A stretch of 49,252 bases of DNA, taken from positions 1-49,252 of the forward strand of contig JABAAL010000015.1 of assembly GCA_014238785.1 (NCBI GenBank), given 5' to 3'. The DNA is from Phycisphaerales bacterium (GTDB taxonomy: Bacteria > Planctomycetota > Phycisphaerae > Phycisphaerales > SM1A02). Numbering within the stretch: the stretch's first letter is position 1; the number at the start of each line of letters is the position of its first letter. The position numbers were made by a program, and so were the translations under genes. The notes beneath the pieces are model-generated. The model worked only from the letters and a program-made list of their open reading frames with translations, had not been told where the DNA came from and searched no databases. Of the stretch, positions 41,820-49,252 are shown piece after piece.

Positions 41820-42583
41820 TCTGGAAACCTCGTCGAATGGTACAAATCTGGTCGAACCCGCCTGCGCGCCAACTCGCATTGTTGTGCTGCCCTACTCGCT
41901 TCATCTACTTTACCAATTCGCTGCAGTGCAAAACTAAATCTATGCCATGCCTCATACATGTCTGGATTTTGTTGTACCGCATCTTTGTAGAGCGCTATCG
42001 CTTCATCCCATCTTCCATCCTCTGTTAAAACGTCAGCAAGTCGCGCCTTTGCTTTTGCCTGCGTAGCAACATCGTCAACCGCTGCAGCAATTGCCGCACG
42101 AAGAAAACTCTCCGCTTGCGGCAAATCGCCTTCTTCCATTGCTATAAGTCCAAGTGCAAAAAGTGAATCTGGCTCGTCTTTTTTCCACGCAACATGGTTT
42201 TGAAAATTCGCCTTCGATTGCACAATATTTCCCAAGTAAAAATGCGACCACCCAAGAAAGTGCCAAGTATGGGGATATACCTCGCCGTTTGCTTCCACTG
42301 CTCTGAAAAACCAATCGACCGCTTTTGCATATTGTTTGTCGTGGTGGTACGAAAGACCCATCAAAAAGAGGGGCTGGCTCGATTCGCCCTCTGCTTCCAT
42401 GTACTGGCGAAGACGCACCCTTGCTGACCCGGTATTCCCCTCTTGGATCAACTGAACATGTGTTTTTAAGGCAAAATCGAGTTTTATCTCTTTTGGTTGT
42501 TGCTGCTCGCACCCAAAAATCATCAAAATCAAGGCGAAAAGAAGGGTTTTTGCCTCTATATTAATTCGTTTGTTAAATAACAT
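41816..42583 (-). CDS. TPR lipoprotein
   Basis: 255 aa from ATG 42583; codons further upstream are non-coding in character. The signal peptide ends LFALILMIFGC, a lipobox. The mature protein is a series of TPR-like helices (FLMGLSYHHDKQYAKAVDWF, TWHFLGWSHFYLGNIVQSKA, ARLADVLTEDGRWDEAIALY, WHRFSFALQRIGKVDEASRA). It precedes the ASPIC/FG-GAP gene with an ATGA overlap, so the two products are probably made together and may interact. A TATACA hexamer lies 11 nt before the ATG. Confidence 0.88.
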   Translation of the reverse strand: MLFNKRINIEAKTLLFALILMIFGCEQQQPKEIKLDFALKTHVQLIQEGNTGSARVRLRQYMEAEGESSQPLFLMGLSYHHDKQYAKAVDWFFRAVEANGEVYPHTWHFLGWSHFYLGNIVQSKANFQNHVAWKKDEPDSLFALGLIAMEEGDLPQAESFLRAAIAAAVDDVATQAKAKARLADVLTEDGRWDEAIALYKDAVQQNPDMYEAWHRFSFALQRIGKVDEASRAAQQCELARRRVRPDLYHSTRFPE

Positions 42584-42643
42584 TTGGTGCAACCTGTATA
42601 TGGATGTATCGTATCTATAAAGAGAGAAAAGGATAGATAGAAA

Positions 42644-44320
42644 ATGGCACAACGTAGAACTATAACAACAGCGGTATGTATCGCTTGTTTCATACTTGGG
42701 GCCATGCCCCTGTATGCAGATACGGTGCAACCAAGGGCTGGTGATCCAATTCAAACGCTTAATGAAGCTCTATTAGAGCGTTTTATCACTGGCAAAGCCT
42801 TTTTTAATCAAGAACTCACGGTTGAGGGTGGACTTGGCCCTATCTTCAACAAAGCCAGTTGTGCTAATTGCCACAATAATCCCGTCGGTGGCGCTGGCTC
42901 ACAAACTGTCACACGTTTTGGCTTTATTGGCAAAAAAGGCGGTTTTGACCCACTTGCTGACCTGGGTGGATCGCTTCTCCAAGCAGAATCTATTAGCGAA
43001 GAGTGCGCAGAGCTAGTTCCCCCAGAAGCAAACGTCACATCTCTTCGCGTTACAAATAGCGCTCTGGCATTTGGGCTTGTCGAAGCAATCAGCGACGCCG
43101 ACCTTCTTGCAAACAGAGACGCACAACCAGAAAGTCAACGTGGCCAAGCGCATATGGTGACGAATTTCGAAGATCCACCAGATGAATTGTATGTAGGCAG
43201 GTTCGGCTGGAAAGCGCAAGTCGCTTCTGTCTTAACGTTTTCTGCTGATGCTGCACAAAATGAAATGGGATTAAGCAATCGGTTTCTACCTTTTGACAAT
43301 GCGCCAAACGGAAATGAAAAGTTGCTCGAGCAGTGCGACACCGTCGCCGACCCCGAAGATGCGCCCGATGCAGAGGGCTATGAGTTTATCGATCGCGTGA
43401 CAGACTTTCAGCGCTTTCTTGCTCCACCTCCACAAACGCCAAGATCAGGCATGCAAGGCGAAATTGTTTTTAACAACATAGGCTGCAATGTTTGCCACAC
43501 ACCTGCATTTACAACTGGCAACGATGCGCAAACTGAATCTGTGCTTCGCAATGTAGACATTCGACCCTATGGTGATTTTTTATTGCACGACATGGGACTT
43601 GCTGGTGATGGCATTGTCCAAGGGGATGCCAATGGACAACAATTGAAGACACCTCCGCTTTGGGGCGTTTCCTACCGAGACCCGTTATGGCACGACGCAC
43701 GTTTTTCAGCAGGTACTTTTGAATCTCGCATCCGCGATGCAATTGCAGAACATGGCGTCTTCGGATCGCAAGGCCTCCCATCTGCAACGAATTTCGCTTC
43801 ACTTTCTGGCCAAGATCAAGACGCCCTTATTCGATTCCTCGGTTCACTTGGCCGTGCAGAATTCGATAGCGATGCCGACAACGATGTCGAACTCAATGAT
43901 TTTCACGGGTACAAAGACACGGTTGGATTTCGAGGGTGCTTCGGCTCGACTGCAGTAACTCCAGACGATCCATGCGCTCTTCACGATGTTGATCAAGATG
44001 GCGACATCGATTTGGATGACTTTGACCTCTTCCTTGTCGTTTTTGATGATGCACCCGCAGACTGTAACACTAACGGCGTGGTCGATATGCTCGATATTCT
44101 GCTTGGAGAGGCAGACGCCAATAACGATGGCGTTCTTGACGAATGCCAAACATGCTTAGGCGATATTGATGGCGACAATATGCTTGGCGTGGGCGATATT
44201 CTTGCTATTATTGGTGCGTGGGGCCCGTGTTCTGAATGTCTAGCTGACATCGATGGGGATGGCGTAGTTAATGTTACTGAAATCTTATTTATAGTTGGAA
44301 ACTGGGGTACATGCCCATGA
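42644..44320 (+). CDS. Exported di-heme oxidoreductase (DUF1111/DHOR family) with dockerin-like tail
   Basis: 558 aa. Signal peptide about 1-26 (ends MPLYADT). Two heme c motifs are visible: CANCH in FNKASCANCHNNPVGG and CNVCH in GCNVCHTPAFTTG. The block PPLWGVSYRDPLWHDARFSA is typical of DUF1111 di-heme proteins, which are related to MauG/CcpA peroxidases. From about residue 440 follow D-x-D-G-D-x-D calcium loops and a paired dockerin-like repeat (LGDIDGDNMLGVGDILAIIG, then DIDGDGVVNVTEILFIVGNW) ending Gly-Thr-Cys-Pro. AGGA lies about 11 nt upstream of ATG. The stop overlaps the next gene (ATGA), so the two secreted proteins are coupled. Confidence 0.9.
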   Translation: MAQRRTITTAVCIACFILGAMPLYADTVQPRAGDPIQTLNEALLERFITGKAFFNQELTVEGGLGPIFNKASCANCHNNPVGGAGSQTVTRFGFIGKKGGFDPLADLGGSLLQAESISEECAELVPPEANVTSLRVTNSALAFGLVEAISDADLLANRDAQPESQRGQAHMVTNFEDPPDELYVGRFGWKAQVASVLTFSADAAQNEMGLSNRFLPFDNAPNGNEKLLEQCDTVADPEDAPDAEGYEFIDRVTDFQRFLAPPPQTPRSGMQGEIVFNNIGCNVCHTPAFTTGNDAQTESVLRNVDIRPYGDFLLHDMGLAGDGIVQGDANGQQLKTPPLWGVSYRDPLWHDARFSAGTFESRIRDAIAEHGVFGSQGLPSATNFASLSGQDQDALIRFLGSLGRAEFDSDADNDVELNDFHGYKDTVGFRGCFGSTAVTPDDPCALHDVDQDGDIDLDDFDLFLVVFDDAPADCNTNGVVDMLDILLGEADANNDGVLDECQTCLGDIDGDNMLGVGDILAIIGAWGPCSECLADIDGDGVVNVTEILFIVGNWGTCP

Positions 44321-46656
44321 TTTTTATCGCAATTCTTATCACACAAATCACCGCCGCTGGCGGTTTTGGAAATTTTACGAACCAAACTAATGATCGGCTC
44401 GTTTGCGATCCAGAACTTGGCATCAGCGACGTCGAAGAAAAAGATTACGCGTGGGGTGATCTTGACCTTGATGGCGACATCGACCTTGTGTGTGTTCGAA
44501 AAGAACCCTTCACATCCACCGGTAGAAACATAAATGTGCTCTTCATGAATGAAGGCGGCACACTCGTTGACCGAACTGCTGAGTATGCAAGCGCAACCGA
44601 TGTTTCGGGTGACAATGGTTTTCTCACACCAACAAATGATCGAGACGTCGTGCTACACGACCTTGACCTTGATGGCTGGCTAGACATGGTGACTGTCACA
44701 ACGCTTACCGATAATTCTACAAAAGCACTTTCCCACCCTCGCGTGTATATGAACCTCGGTGAAATAGATGGGATTTGGCAGGGCTTCCGATTTGAAAACG
44801 ACCGCATCCCAGAAATGCACAGCACTGCTGGCCCACGGTTTTGCTCCCTTGCCATTGGCGATGTCAACGGCGATACTTTTCCCGATTTGTATTTCGGTGA
44901 TTACGACAGTGGTGGAACGCAGATTTTTGATTACAACAACCGCTTGCTTATGAACGATGGGAATGCTTTTTTCACTGACGAAAGCACACAACGGATGACG
45001 AGCGAAATGTTGGAGTCCGCCTTTGGTGCCGCGAGCAATATAGTTGACATGAACGGCGATGGTGTCCTTGACGTTGTCAAACAAACTTCTCTGAATGCTC
45101 CGCAGCACGTTGCCATTACATATAACGATCGAAACAACGAAGGTGTATTCAACGGCTACGATATAGTCGACCAACTCGCTCCATACTTTGTAACCGTCGG
45201 TGATCTCAACGGCGATGGAAGAATGGACCTTGTCGTTGTTGATGACGGATCTGATACGTATTATTTAAACACCGGCAATGGAGGCGATGGTTTCGCTAAC
45301 TTTGATGCAATTACATTTGAGAACAGCGGTGGATTTGGCGGTAACGCAATCATTCGTGATTTAAATAACGACGGACATCAAGATGTGATTATTACCGACG
45401 TTGATGTAGATATTTCTGGTTGCTCAAGAACTACGCTTATTTACCGCAACTTAGGAAATACTCCAAATGTAACAATGTCTGAACAATTTGTAGGTATCAG
45501 CGACGCTGACCTCCAAGGGGTTCACGATGCCGCTGTCTTTGATATCAACGGCGATGGGTGGCTTGACATCGTCATGGGAAGGTGCGATACCACTGAAATT
45601 TGGATTCAAGACGCTCCCTCTGGAGTTGTCTTCACATATCCAAACGGGATCCCCGGATTCATTTCGCCAAATACTCCATACACGTTCGCAATACAAACGA
45701 CGCTCGTTGGCAAGGGGCAAATTGATCCAGATAATGCAACCATCACGATTCGAGTCGATGGAGTGAGCCAAGAGTTTCCACTGACGATAACTGGGGAAAA
45801 CCTTTTTGAAGCAATATTGCCAGCAACAGATTGCGCAACTGAATTGGAATTTAGTATTTCAATCGCACTTACAACTGGCGGTATATATTCTGACCCGCCT
45901 ACTGGCTGGTACGGTGTAACTGTTGGTAAAGGAACTGAAATTGTTTTCCGAGACGAAATGGAAGATGATGTTTCGGGCTGGTCCGTTTCAAACAGCGGCG
46001 ATTTGTCCACTGGCGCTTGGGAACGAGTTGACCCTATCGGGACTATTTTTAACACTTTGATGGCTGCTCCAGAAGATGATGCCACTGGTGGAACTCAGAA
46101 CGTTCTTTGCTTTGTGACAGAAAACGGAGAAGTTGGAGGCAGCGTAGGTCAAGCAGATGTGGACGGTGGTTCAACTTCCTTACTCTCACCAATGCTCGAT
46201 GTTTCTGGAACGGACGGAATCATTTCGTATGCACGTTGGTTCTTTGACAGCCAAAATGCTGACTCACTAAAAACATACATTAGTAACGACGATGGCTCCA
46301 ACTGGACGCTAGCACAAGAAACCTATGGAACTGGCTCAGAATGGGAAACCGTCCAATTCACTATCAGTTCCTATGTCGAACCAACAAACCAAGTGCGAAT
46401 TGCTTTCGTTGCAGAAGACGCCGCACCGGCGAGTATCGTTGAAGCAGGCATTGACAACTTCCAACTAGAAATAGTCACTTGTGGCGATGATTGCCTTGGT
46501 GATTTAAATAGCGATGGCGAGGTTAGTGTCTCAGACTTACTTTCGATAATCGCCGCTTGGGGAACCGACGATGAAAACGCAGATATTGACGGGAATGGAA
46601 TCGTCGCAGTTAGCGATTTATTAATCGCCATTGGCAATTGGGGAACTTGTGAGTAG
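44317..46656 (+). CDS. Secreted FG-GAP repeat protein with a dockerin-like tail
   Basis: 779 aa from ATG 44317 (ATGA overlap; a Met two codons upstream is less likely). Signal peptide MIFIAILITQITAAG. About seven FG-GAP/VCBS calcium loops (DLDLDGDIDLV, DLDLDGWLDMV, DVNGDTFPDLY, DMNGDGVLDVV, DLNGDGRMDLV, DLNNDGHQDVI, DINGDGWLDIV) form a predicted beta-propeller. A jelly-roll-like domain follows (SYARWFFDSQNADSLKTYIS to FVAEDAAPASIVEAGIDNFQ). The last part is a paired dockerin-like repeat, LGDLNSDGEVSVSDLLSIIA and DIDGNGIVAVSDLLIAIGNW, ending GTCE. Role unknown; likely adhesion or substrate binding. Confidence 0.88.
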   Translation: MIFIAILITQITAAGGFGNFTNQTNDRLVCDPELGISDVEEKDYAWGDLDLDGDIDLVCVRKEPFTSTGRNINVLFMNEGGTLVDRTAEYASATDVSGDNGFLTPTNDRDVVLHDLDLDGWLDMVTVTTLTDNSTKALSHPRVYMNLGEIDGIWQGFRFENDRIPEMHSTAGPRFCSLAIGDVNGDTFPDLYFGDYDSGGTQIFDYNNRLLMNDGNAFFTDESTQRMTSEMLESAFGAASNIVDMNGDGVLDVVKQTSLNAPQHVAITYNDRNNEGVFNGYDIVDQLAPYFVTVGDLNGDGRMDLVVVDDGSDTYYLNTGNGGDGFANFDAITFENSGGFGGNAIIRDLNNDGHQDVIITDVDVDISGCSRTTLIYRNLGNTPNVTMSEQFVGISDADLQGVHDAAVFDINGDGWLDIVMGRCDTTEIWIQDAPSGVVFTYPNGIPGFISPNTPYTFAIQTTLVGKGQIDPDNATITIRVDGVSQEFPLTITGENLFEAILPATDCATELEFSISIALTTGGIYSDPPTGWYGVTVGKGTEIVFRDEMEDDVSGWSVSNSGDLSTGAWERVDPIGTIFNTLMAAPEDDATGGTQNVLCFVTENGEVGGSVGQADVDGGSTSLLSPMLDVSGTDGIISYARWFFDSQNADSLKTYISNDDGSNWTLAQETYGTGSEWETVQFTISSYVEPTNQVRIAFVAEDAAPASIVEAGIDNFQLEIVTCGDDCLGDLNSDGEVSVSDLLSIIAAWGTDDENADIDGNGIVAVSDLLIAIGNWGTCE

Positions 46657-46691
46657 ACTTGTTAATCCATAGGTTCATAGGAGAGAAATGA

Positions 46692-46878
46692 ATGTTCTTT
46701 AAAACTTGTTGTAGTGCTGTATTGGCAGGTGCATTGACACCGAGATGCCAGCGGCGAGGATGGGTGTCAAGATTGGTACTCCTCTGTCGATGTCAAAGTT
46801 AAGATAGGTAACACCTATGACATACGTGTTGGCGGGTGACAGGCAAACACAGGTTTAGGAACACTAACCATCAAATAG
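46692..46878 (+). pseudogene. Internally deleted relic of a gene like the downstream choice-of-anchor-B gene
   Basis: The 346 bp between 46656 and 47003 hold a gene wreck. AGGAG (46679-46683) and ATG 46692 open a signal-peptide-like start (MFFKTCCSAVLAGALTP). After a frame change, DASGEDGCQDWYSS...IGNTYDIRVGG (from 46744) aligns with the last 45 residues of the next gene (NGDDGCQSYYSAFDYGV...ETYYIRIGGWQGATG). The Trp codon is TGA in the relic. It continues QANTGLGTLTIK to TAG at 46876. So a signal peptide is joined directly to a C-terminal domain, with nearly all of the middle lost. Confidence 0.8.
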
Positions 46879-46925
46879 AACACGCTTAAGTAGGTTATTA
46901 TGGAACCAATTTCCAAAAAAAGCCG

Positions 46926-46931
46926 TATAAT
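46926..46931 (+). promoter_or_regulatory. Candidate -10 element for the choice-of-anchor-B gene
   Basis: TATAAT lies about 70 bp before ATG 47003, with no clear -35. The rest of 46879-47002 shows no gene. AAGGA (46984-46988) and GAGAG (46993-46997) precede the ATG. Confidence 0.3.
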
Positions 46932-47002
46932 TTGCTACTTGAGTGGTTTTTTGCCATTATTGATGCAGAATATTTATACGAAGTAAGGACAAGAGAGAAA
47001 TC

Positions 47003-48949
47003 ATGAAACGAAATACGATTATCACAACAGTATTGTTAGGTGTTCTTGCGCCTATAACTATCCTAGTTGCTCATCAGGATGATCCAAAGATCAAGGATCT
47101 TCAGCCAGCAGTAAAGGCGCCCGCATACCGAGCTGACCGTAGCCGTGGAGAAGAACGGGCTCTTGGATTTACTTCTGAAAATATACAACTAAAGTCATGG
47201 TTGCCATTAAACGAACTCGATGGTGCTGATTCCGGCAACGATTGCTGGGGATATGTTTCTTCTTCTGGAAGAGAGTATGCACTGATGGGAACAAGCAGCG
47301 GCACAGTCATCGTAGAAATTACGAATCCTGGCAACGCGCAAGTTGTTGCCTCGCTTGATGGACCAAACAGCCTTTGGCGAGACATTAAAACGTACGGCAC
47401 ATATATGTATGCCGTGAGCGAAGGTGGCGGAGGCATCCAAGTATTCAATTTAGCTGACATTGACAATGGCAATGTACAAACACTGAACTCTGCTGGCTCT
47501 GGATCTACACACAATGTCGTCATCGATACCCAGAGCGGCTTCTTGTATCGCACGGGTGGTGTGGCAAGCGGAATGTATATCTATAGTTTGGCAAATCCGG
47601 CTGCTCCAGTGCAAGTTGGTTCTTGGACTGATCGATATATACATGATGCACAGATAGTTACATACACAGATGGTCCATTTGCTGGACGGCAAATTGCATT
47701 TTGTTGCGCAGGATTTAGCGGGGGCTGGAGTGACACTGGTTTAACAATTGTTGACGTTACAAACAAGTCAAACACATTTGTCGTTTCACAAGCGTATTAC
47801 AGTAATGCTGCGTACTCCCATCAAGGATGGCTCTCTGAAGACAGAAAATATTTCTACCTTAATGATGAACTCGATGAACAAGACTTTGGTGGAAACACAA
47901 CCACCCGAGTTATCCATGTAGAAGATATCGAAAACCCATCGTTTGTCGGAACATTCTCGACTGGACGACCAGCCATCGACCACAACCTGTACACACACAA
48001 TGGATATATCTTTGAAGCGAACTACCGATCTGGTCTTCATGTTTTCGATGCAACAAATCCTACAAATCCAACACACTACGGATACTTTGATACGTACCCA
48101 GCCAACGACAACGCAAGCTTTAATGGCTTGTGGAGTGTTTACCCATACTTCCCAAGTGGCACAGTAGTCGGCAGCGATCTTGAACGAGGTCTCTTTGTTT
48201 GGGAACTTGGTATTCTTGATCCATGCACGCTTCCCGTTGGTGCTTGTGCAACAGATGTTGACGCCGATGGCCAAGTTGGCGTAAGCGATATCTTGGCAAT
48301 CATTGAAAACTGGGGCGTTTGTGGCGATGGAACATATAGACCAGCCGGTGACGTTGATGGATCTTGCTGTGTTGACGTTTCTGACCTACTGGAAGTTGTT
48401 GGTATGTGGGGCGATGAATGTGTTGTGACTGGTGCTTGCTGTATGGGTGATGCGAGTTGTGTTGAACTCAGCGACAGCGCATGCTCTAGTGCTGGCGGCA
48501 GTTACTTTGGCGACGAAACCACCTGTGGTACTACGAATTGCCCAGGCGCTGGCGATGAATTTGTGAATGCAATAATTGCCAACACAGGCGAAAACTCGTA
48601 TGAAACCCAAACCGCAACACCAAGTAGCCCAGAGCCAGACGATTCGCAATGCTCTGGTACATACATGGAGTGGAGTAACTCGCAAGACATTTGGTTTGCT
48701 TGGACAGCCGATTTTTCAGGAAACGCGCACTTTACAACTTGTGATTCATCGAGTTTCGACACTTCTATGGCTCTCTACGCAGGTAGTGAAAACAATCAAG
48801 TCACATGTAATGGCGATGGCAATGGCGACGATGGTTGCCAGTCCTACTACTCCGCATTCGATTACGGTGTTCAACTAGGTGAAACCTACTACATCCGAAT
48901 TGGCGGCTGGCAAGGCGCAACTGGTCCAGGTACTCTGACTATCGAGTAA
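47003..48949 (+). CDS. Choice-of-anchor B family protein with dockerin-like and PPC-like domains
   Basis: 648 aa. Signal peptide MKRNTIITTVLLGVLAPITI. Residues about 60-410 are a LVIVD-like beta-propeller of the choice-of-anchor-B type (CWGYVSSSGREYALMGTSSG, NSLWRDIKTYGTYMYAVSEG, STHNVVIDTQSGFLYRTGG, RYIHDAQIVTYTDGP, PAIDHNLYTHNGYIFEANY). A paired dockerin-like repeat follows (DVDADGQVGVSDILAIIENW, DVDGSCCVDVSDLLEVVGMW). Then comes a Cys-rich segment (GACCMGDASCVELSDSACSS) and a C-terminal pre-peptidase-like beta domain (DIWFAWTADFSGNAHFTTCD ... YYIRIGGWQG). Unlike its neighbours the dockerin-like unit is internal. Function: probably a surface or matrix protein. Confidence 0.88.
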   Translation: MKRNTIITTVLLGVLAPITILVAHQDDPKIKDLQPAVKAPAYRADRSRGEERALGFTSENIQLKSWLPLNELDGADSGNDCWGYVSSSGREYALMGTSSGTVIVEITNPGNAQVVASLDGPNSLWRDIKTYGTYMYAVSEGGGGIQVFNLADIDNGNVQTLNSAGSGSTHNVVIDTQSGFLYRTGGVASGMYIYSLANPAAPVQVGSWTDRYIHDAQIVTYTDGPFAGRQIAFCCAGFSGGWSDTGLTIVDVTNKSNTFVVSQAYYSNAAYSHQGWLSEDRKYFYLNDELDEQDFGGNTTTRVIHVEDIENPSFVGTFSTGRPAIDHNLYTHNGYIFEANYRSGLHVFDATNPTNPTHYGYFDTYPANDNASFNGLWSVYPYFPSGTVVGSDLERGLFVWELGILDPCTLPVGACATDVDADGQVGVSDILAIIENWGVCGDGTYRPAGDVDGSCCVDVSDLLEVVGMWGDECVVTGACCMGDASCVELSDSACSSAGGSYFGDETTCGTTNCPGAGDEFVNAIIANTGENSYETQTATPSSPEPDDSQCSGTYMEWSNSQDIWFAWTADFSGNAHFTTCDSSSFDTSMALYAGSENNQVTCNGDGNGDDGCQSYYSAFDYGVQLGETYYIRIGGWQGATGPGTLTIE

Positions 48950-48959
48950 CATCTTAGTC

Positions 48960-49252
48960 ATGCTCACAACGATACTCTGCTTAGTTTTTGCTGCGGGTGG
49001 AGGAGACACTTTACCTGCGTTTACCGAAAAGGAGTGGAACATTCTTCGCTCTATGAGTCCTGCAACCCTGTTGCCGGATACGACGAACGAGTACGAGCAA
49101 AATGAAGATGCCGCATTACTTGGTCAGCATATTTTTTTCGACGAGCGATTATCCTCGAACAAAGAGATATCGTGTGCTACCTGCCATAAACCAGAAAAAT
49201 ACTTTACCGACGGAGATCAAATTGCAGTTGGGATAGGGAATATGACTCGCAA
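48960..49252 (+). CDS. Cytochrome c peroxidase (MauG/CcpA family), 5' part, runs off the window
   Basis: 97 codons are present. Signal peptide MLTTILCLVFAAGGG, then LLGQHIFFDERLSSNKEISC and the first heme c motif CATCH in ISCATCHKPEKYFTDGDQIA. This is the N-terminal heme region of di-heme cytochrome c peroxidases, which reduce H2O2 or oxidise partner proteins in the periplasm. The ATG is 10 bp after the previous stop. No Shine-Dalgarno is present, so it is probably co-transcribed. The second heme domain lies beyond the window. The di-heme DUF1111 protein at 42.6 kb is related. Confidence 0.9.
   Translation, partial: MLTTILCLVFAAGGGDTLPAFTEKEWNILRSMSPATLLPDTTNEYEQNEDAALLGQHIFFDERLSSNKEISCATCHKPEKYFTDGDQIAVGIGNMTR

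Noticed and set aside
46744..46878. In-frame TGA at a conserved Trp position, possibly TGA recoded as Trp
   Set aside because: TGA is used as a normal stop in other genes here (for example korA and the 42.6-kb gene), Trp codons in intact genes are TGG, and the relic also has a frame break and a large deletion.

Overview
The window looks like a chromosomal segment of a marine-type planctomycete of the class Phycisphaerae. No single gene proves this. The evidence is the combination of paired dockerin-like C-terminal repeats (G-D-x-D/N-G-D-G...D-L-L...W-G), PEP-CTERM-like tails of the PAPGAIAVLGLAG + RRRR type, an adjacent DUF1800/DUF1501 pair, an ASPIC/FG-GAP protein beside a TPR lipoprotein, and a very long SecA. 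Base composition is moderate (about mid-40s % GC by eye) and gene packing is tight, with many ATGA-type overlaps.

Layout. 0-1.5 kb: the tail of a secreted dockerin-tagged protein, a two-gene DUF5681 operon, an orphan intrinsic terminator and a small lipoprotein ORF that seems to start at ATT. 1.4-6.1 kb: the leftward operon korA-korB-mnmG (2-oxoacid:ferredoxin oxidoreductase, tRNA modification), with a possible leader peptide. 6.2-7.3 kb: a small basic protein and a TIP-like aquaporin. 7.4-8.7 kb: two recently duplicated PEP-CTERM-like proteins. 9.1-11.3 kb: divergent ALDH7-type aldehyde dehydrogenase and CoA-transferase subunit B. 11.4-15.3 kb: a decayed dockerin relic, a FliA-like sigma factor and a striking FlhA-FlhF fusion. 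15.4-19.1 kb: an envelope module (BamD-like TPR protein, LptE-like lipoprotein, FtsH). 19.1-22.5 kb: leftward PoxB, DUF167 and short UvrC. 22.6-26.4 kb: Cys-rich lipoprotein, pyrC, rpsB-tsf. 26.4-35.1 kb: gamma-glutamyltransferase plus a TIM-barrel epimerase, a hotdog protein plus a polytopic membrane protein, giant SecA and a small secreted protein. 35.2-49.3 kb: a copper-type P1B ATPase, DUF1800/DUF1501, then a run of secreted proteins (ASPIC/FG-GAP, TPR lipoprotein, di-heme oxidoreductase, FG-GAP protein, choice-of-anchor-B protein, start of a di-heme cytochrome c peroxidase).

Most notable. (1) A single ORF joins the last FlhA membrane helices and the FlhA cytoplasmic domain to a complete FlhF GTPase, without the FHIPEP membrane core, next to a FliA-like sigma factor. 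(2) Seven genes have a -10-like hexamer 6-7 nt before the ATG and no Shine-Dalgarno, which points to leaderless transcripts. (3) Dockerin-like tags end in a stereotyped Gly-Asn-Trp-Gly-x-Cys-x-stop, and decayed copies are present. (4) A cryptic lipoprotein and two pseudogene relics have no normal ORF. No tRNA, rRNA, CRISPR array, insertion sequence or complete prophage was recognised.
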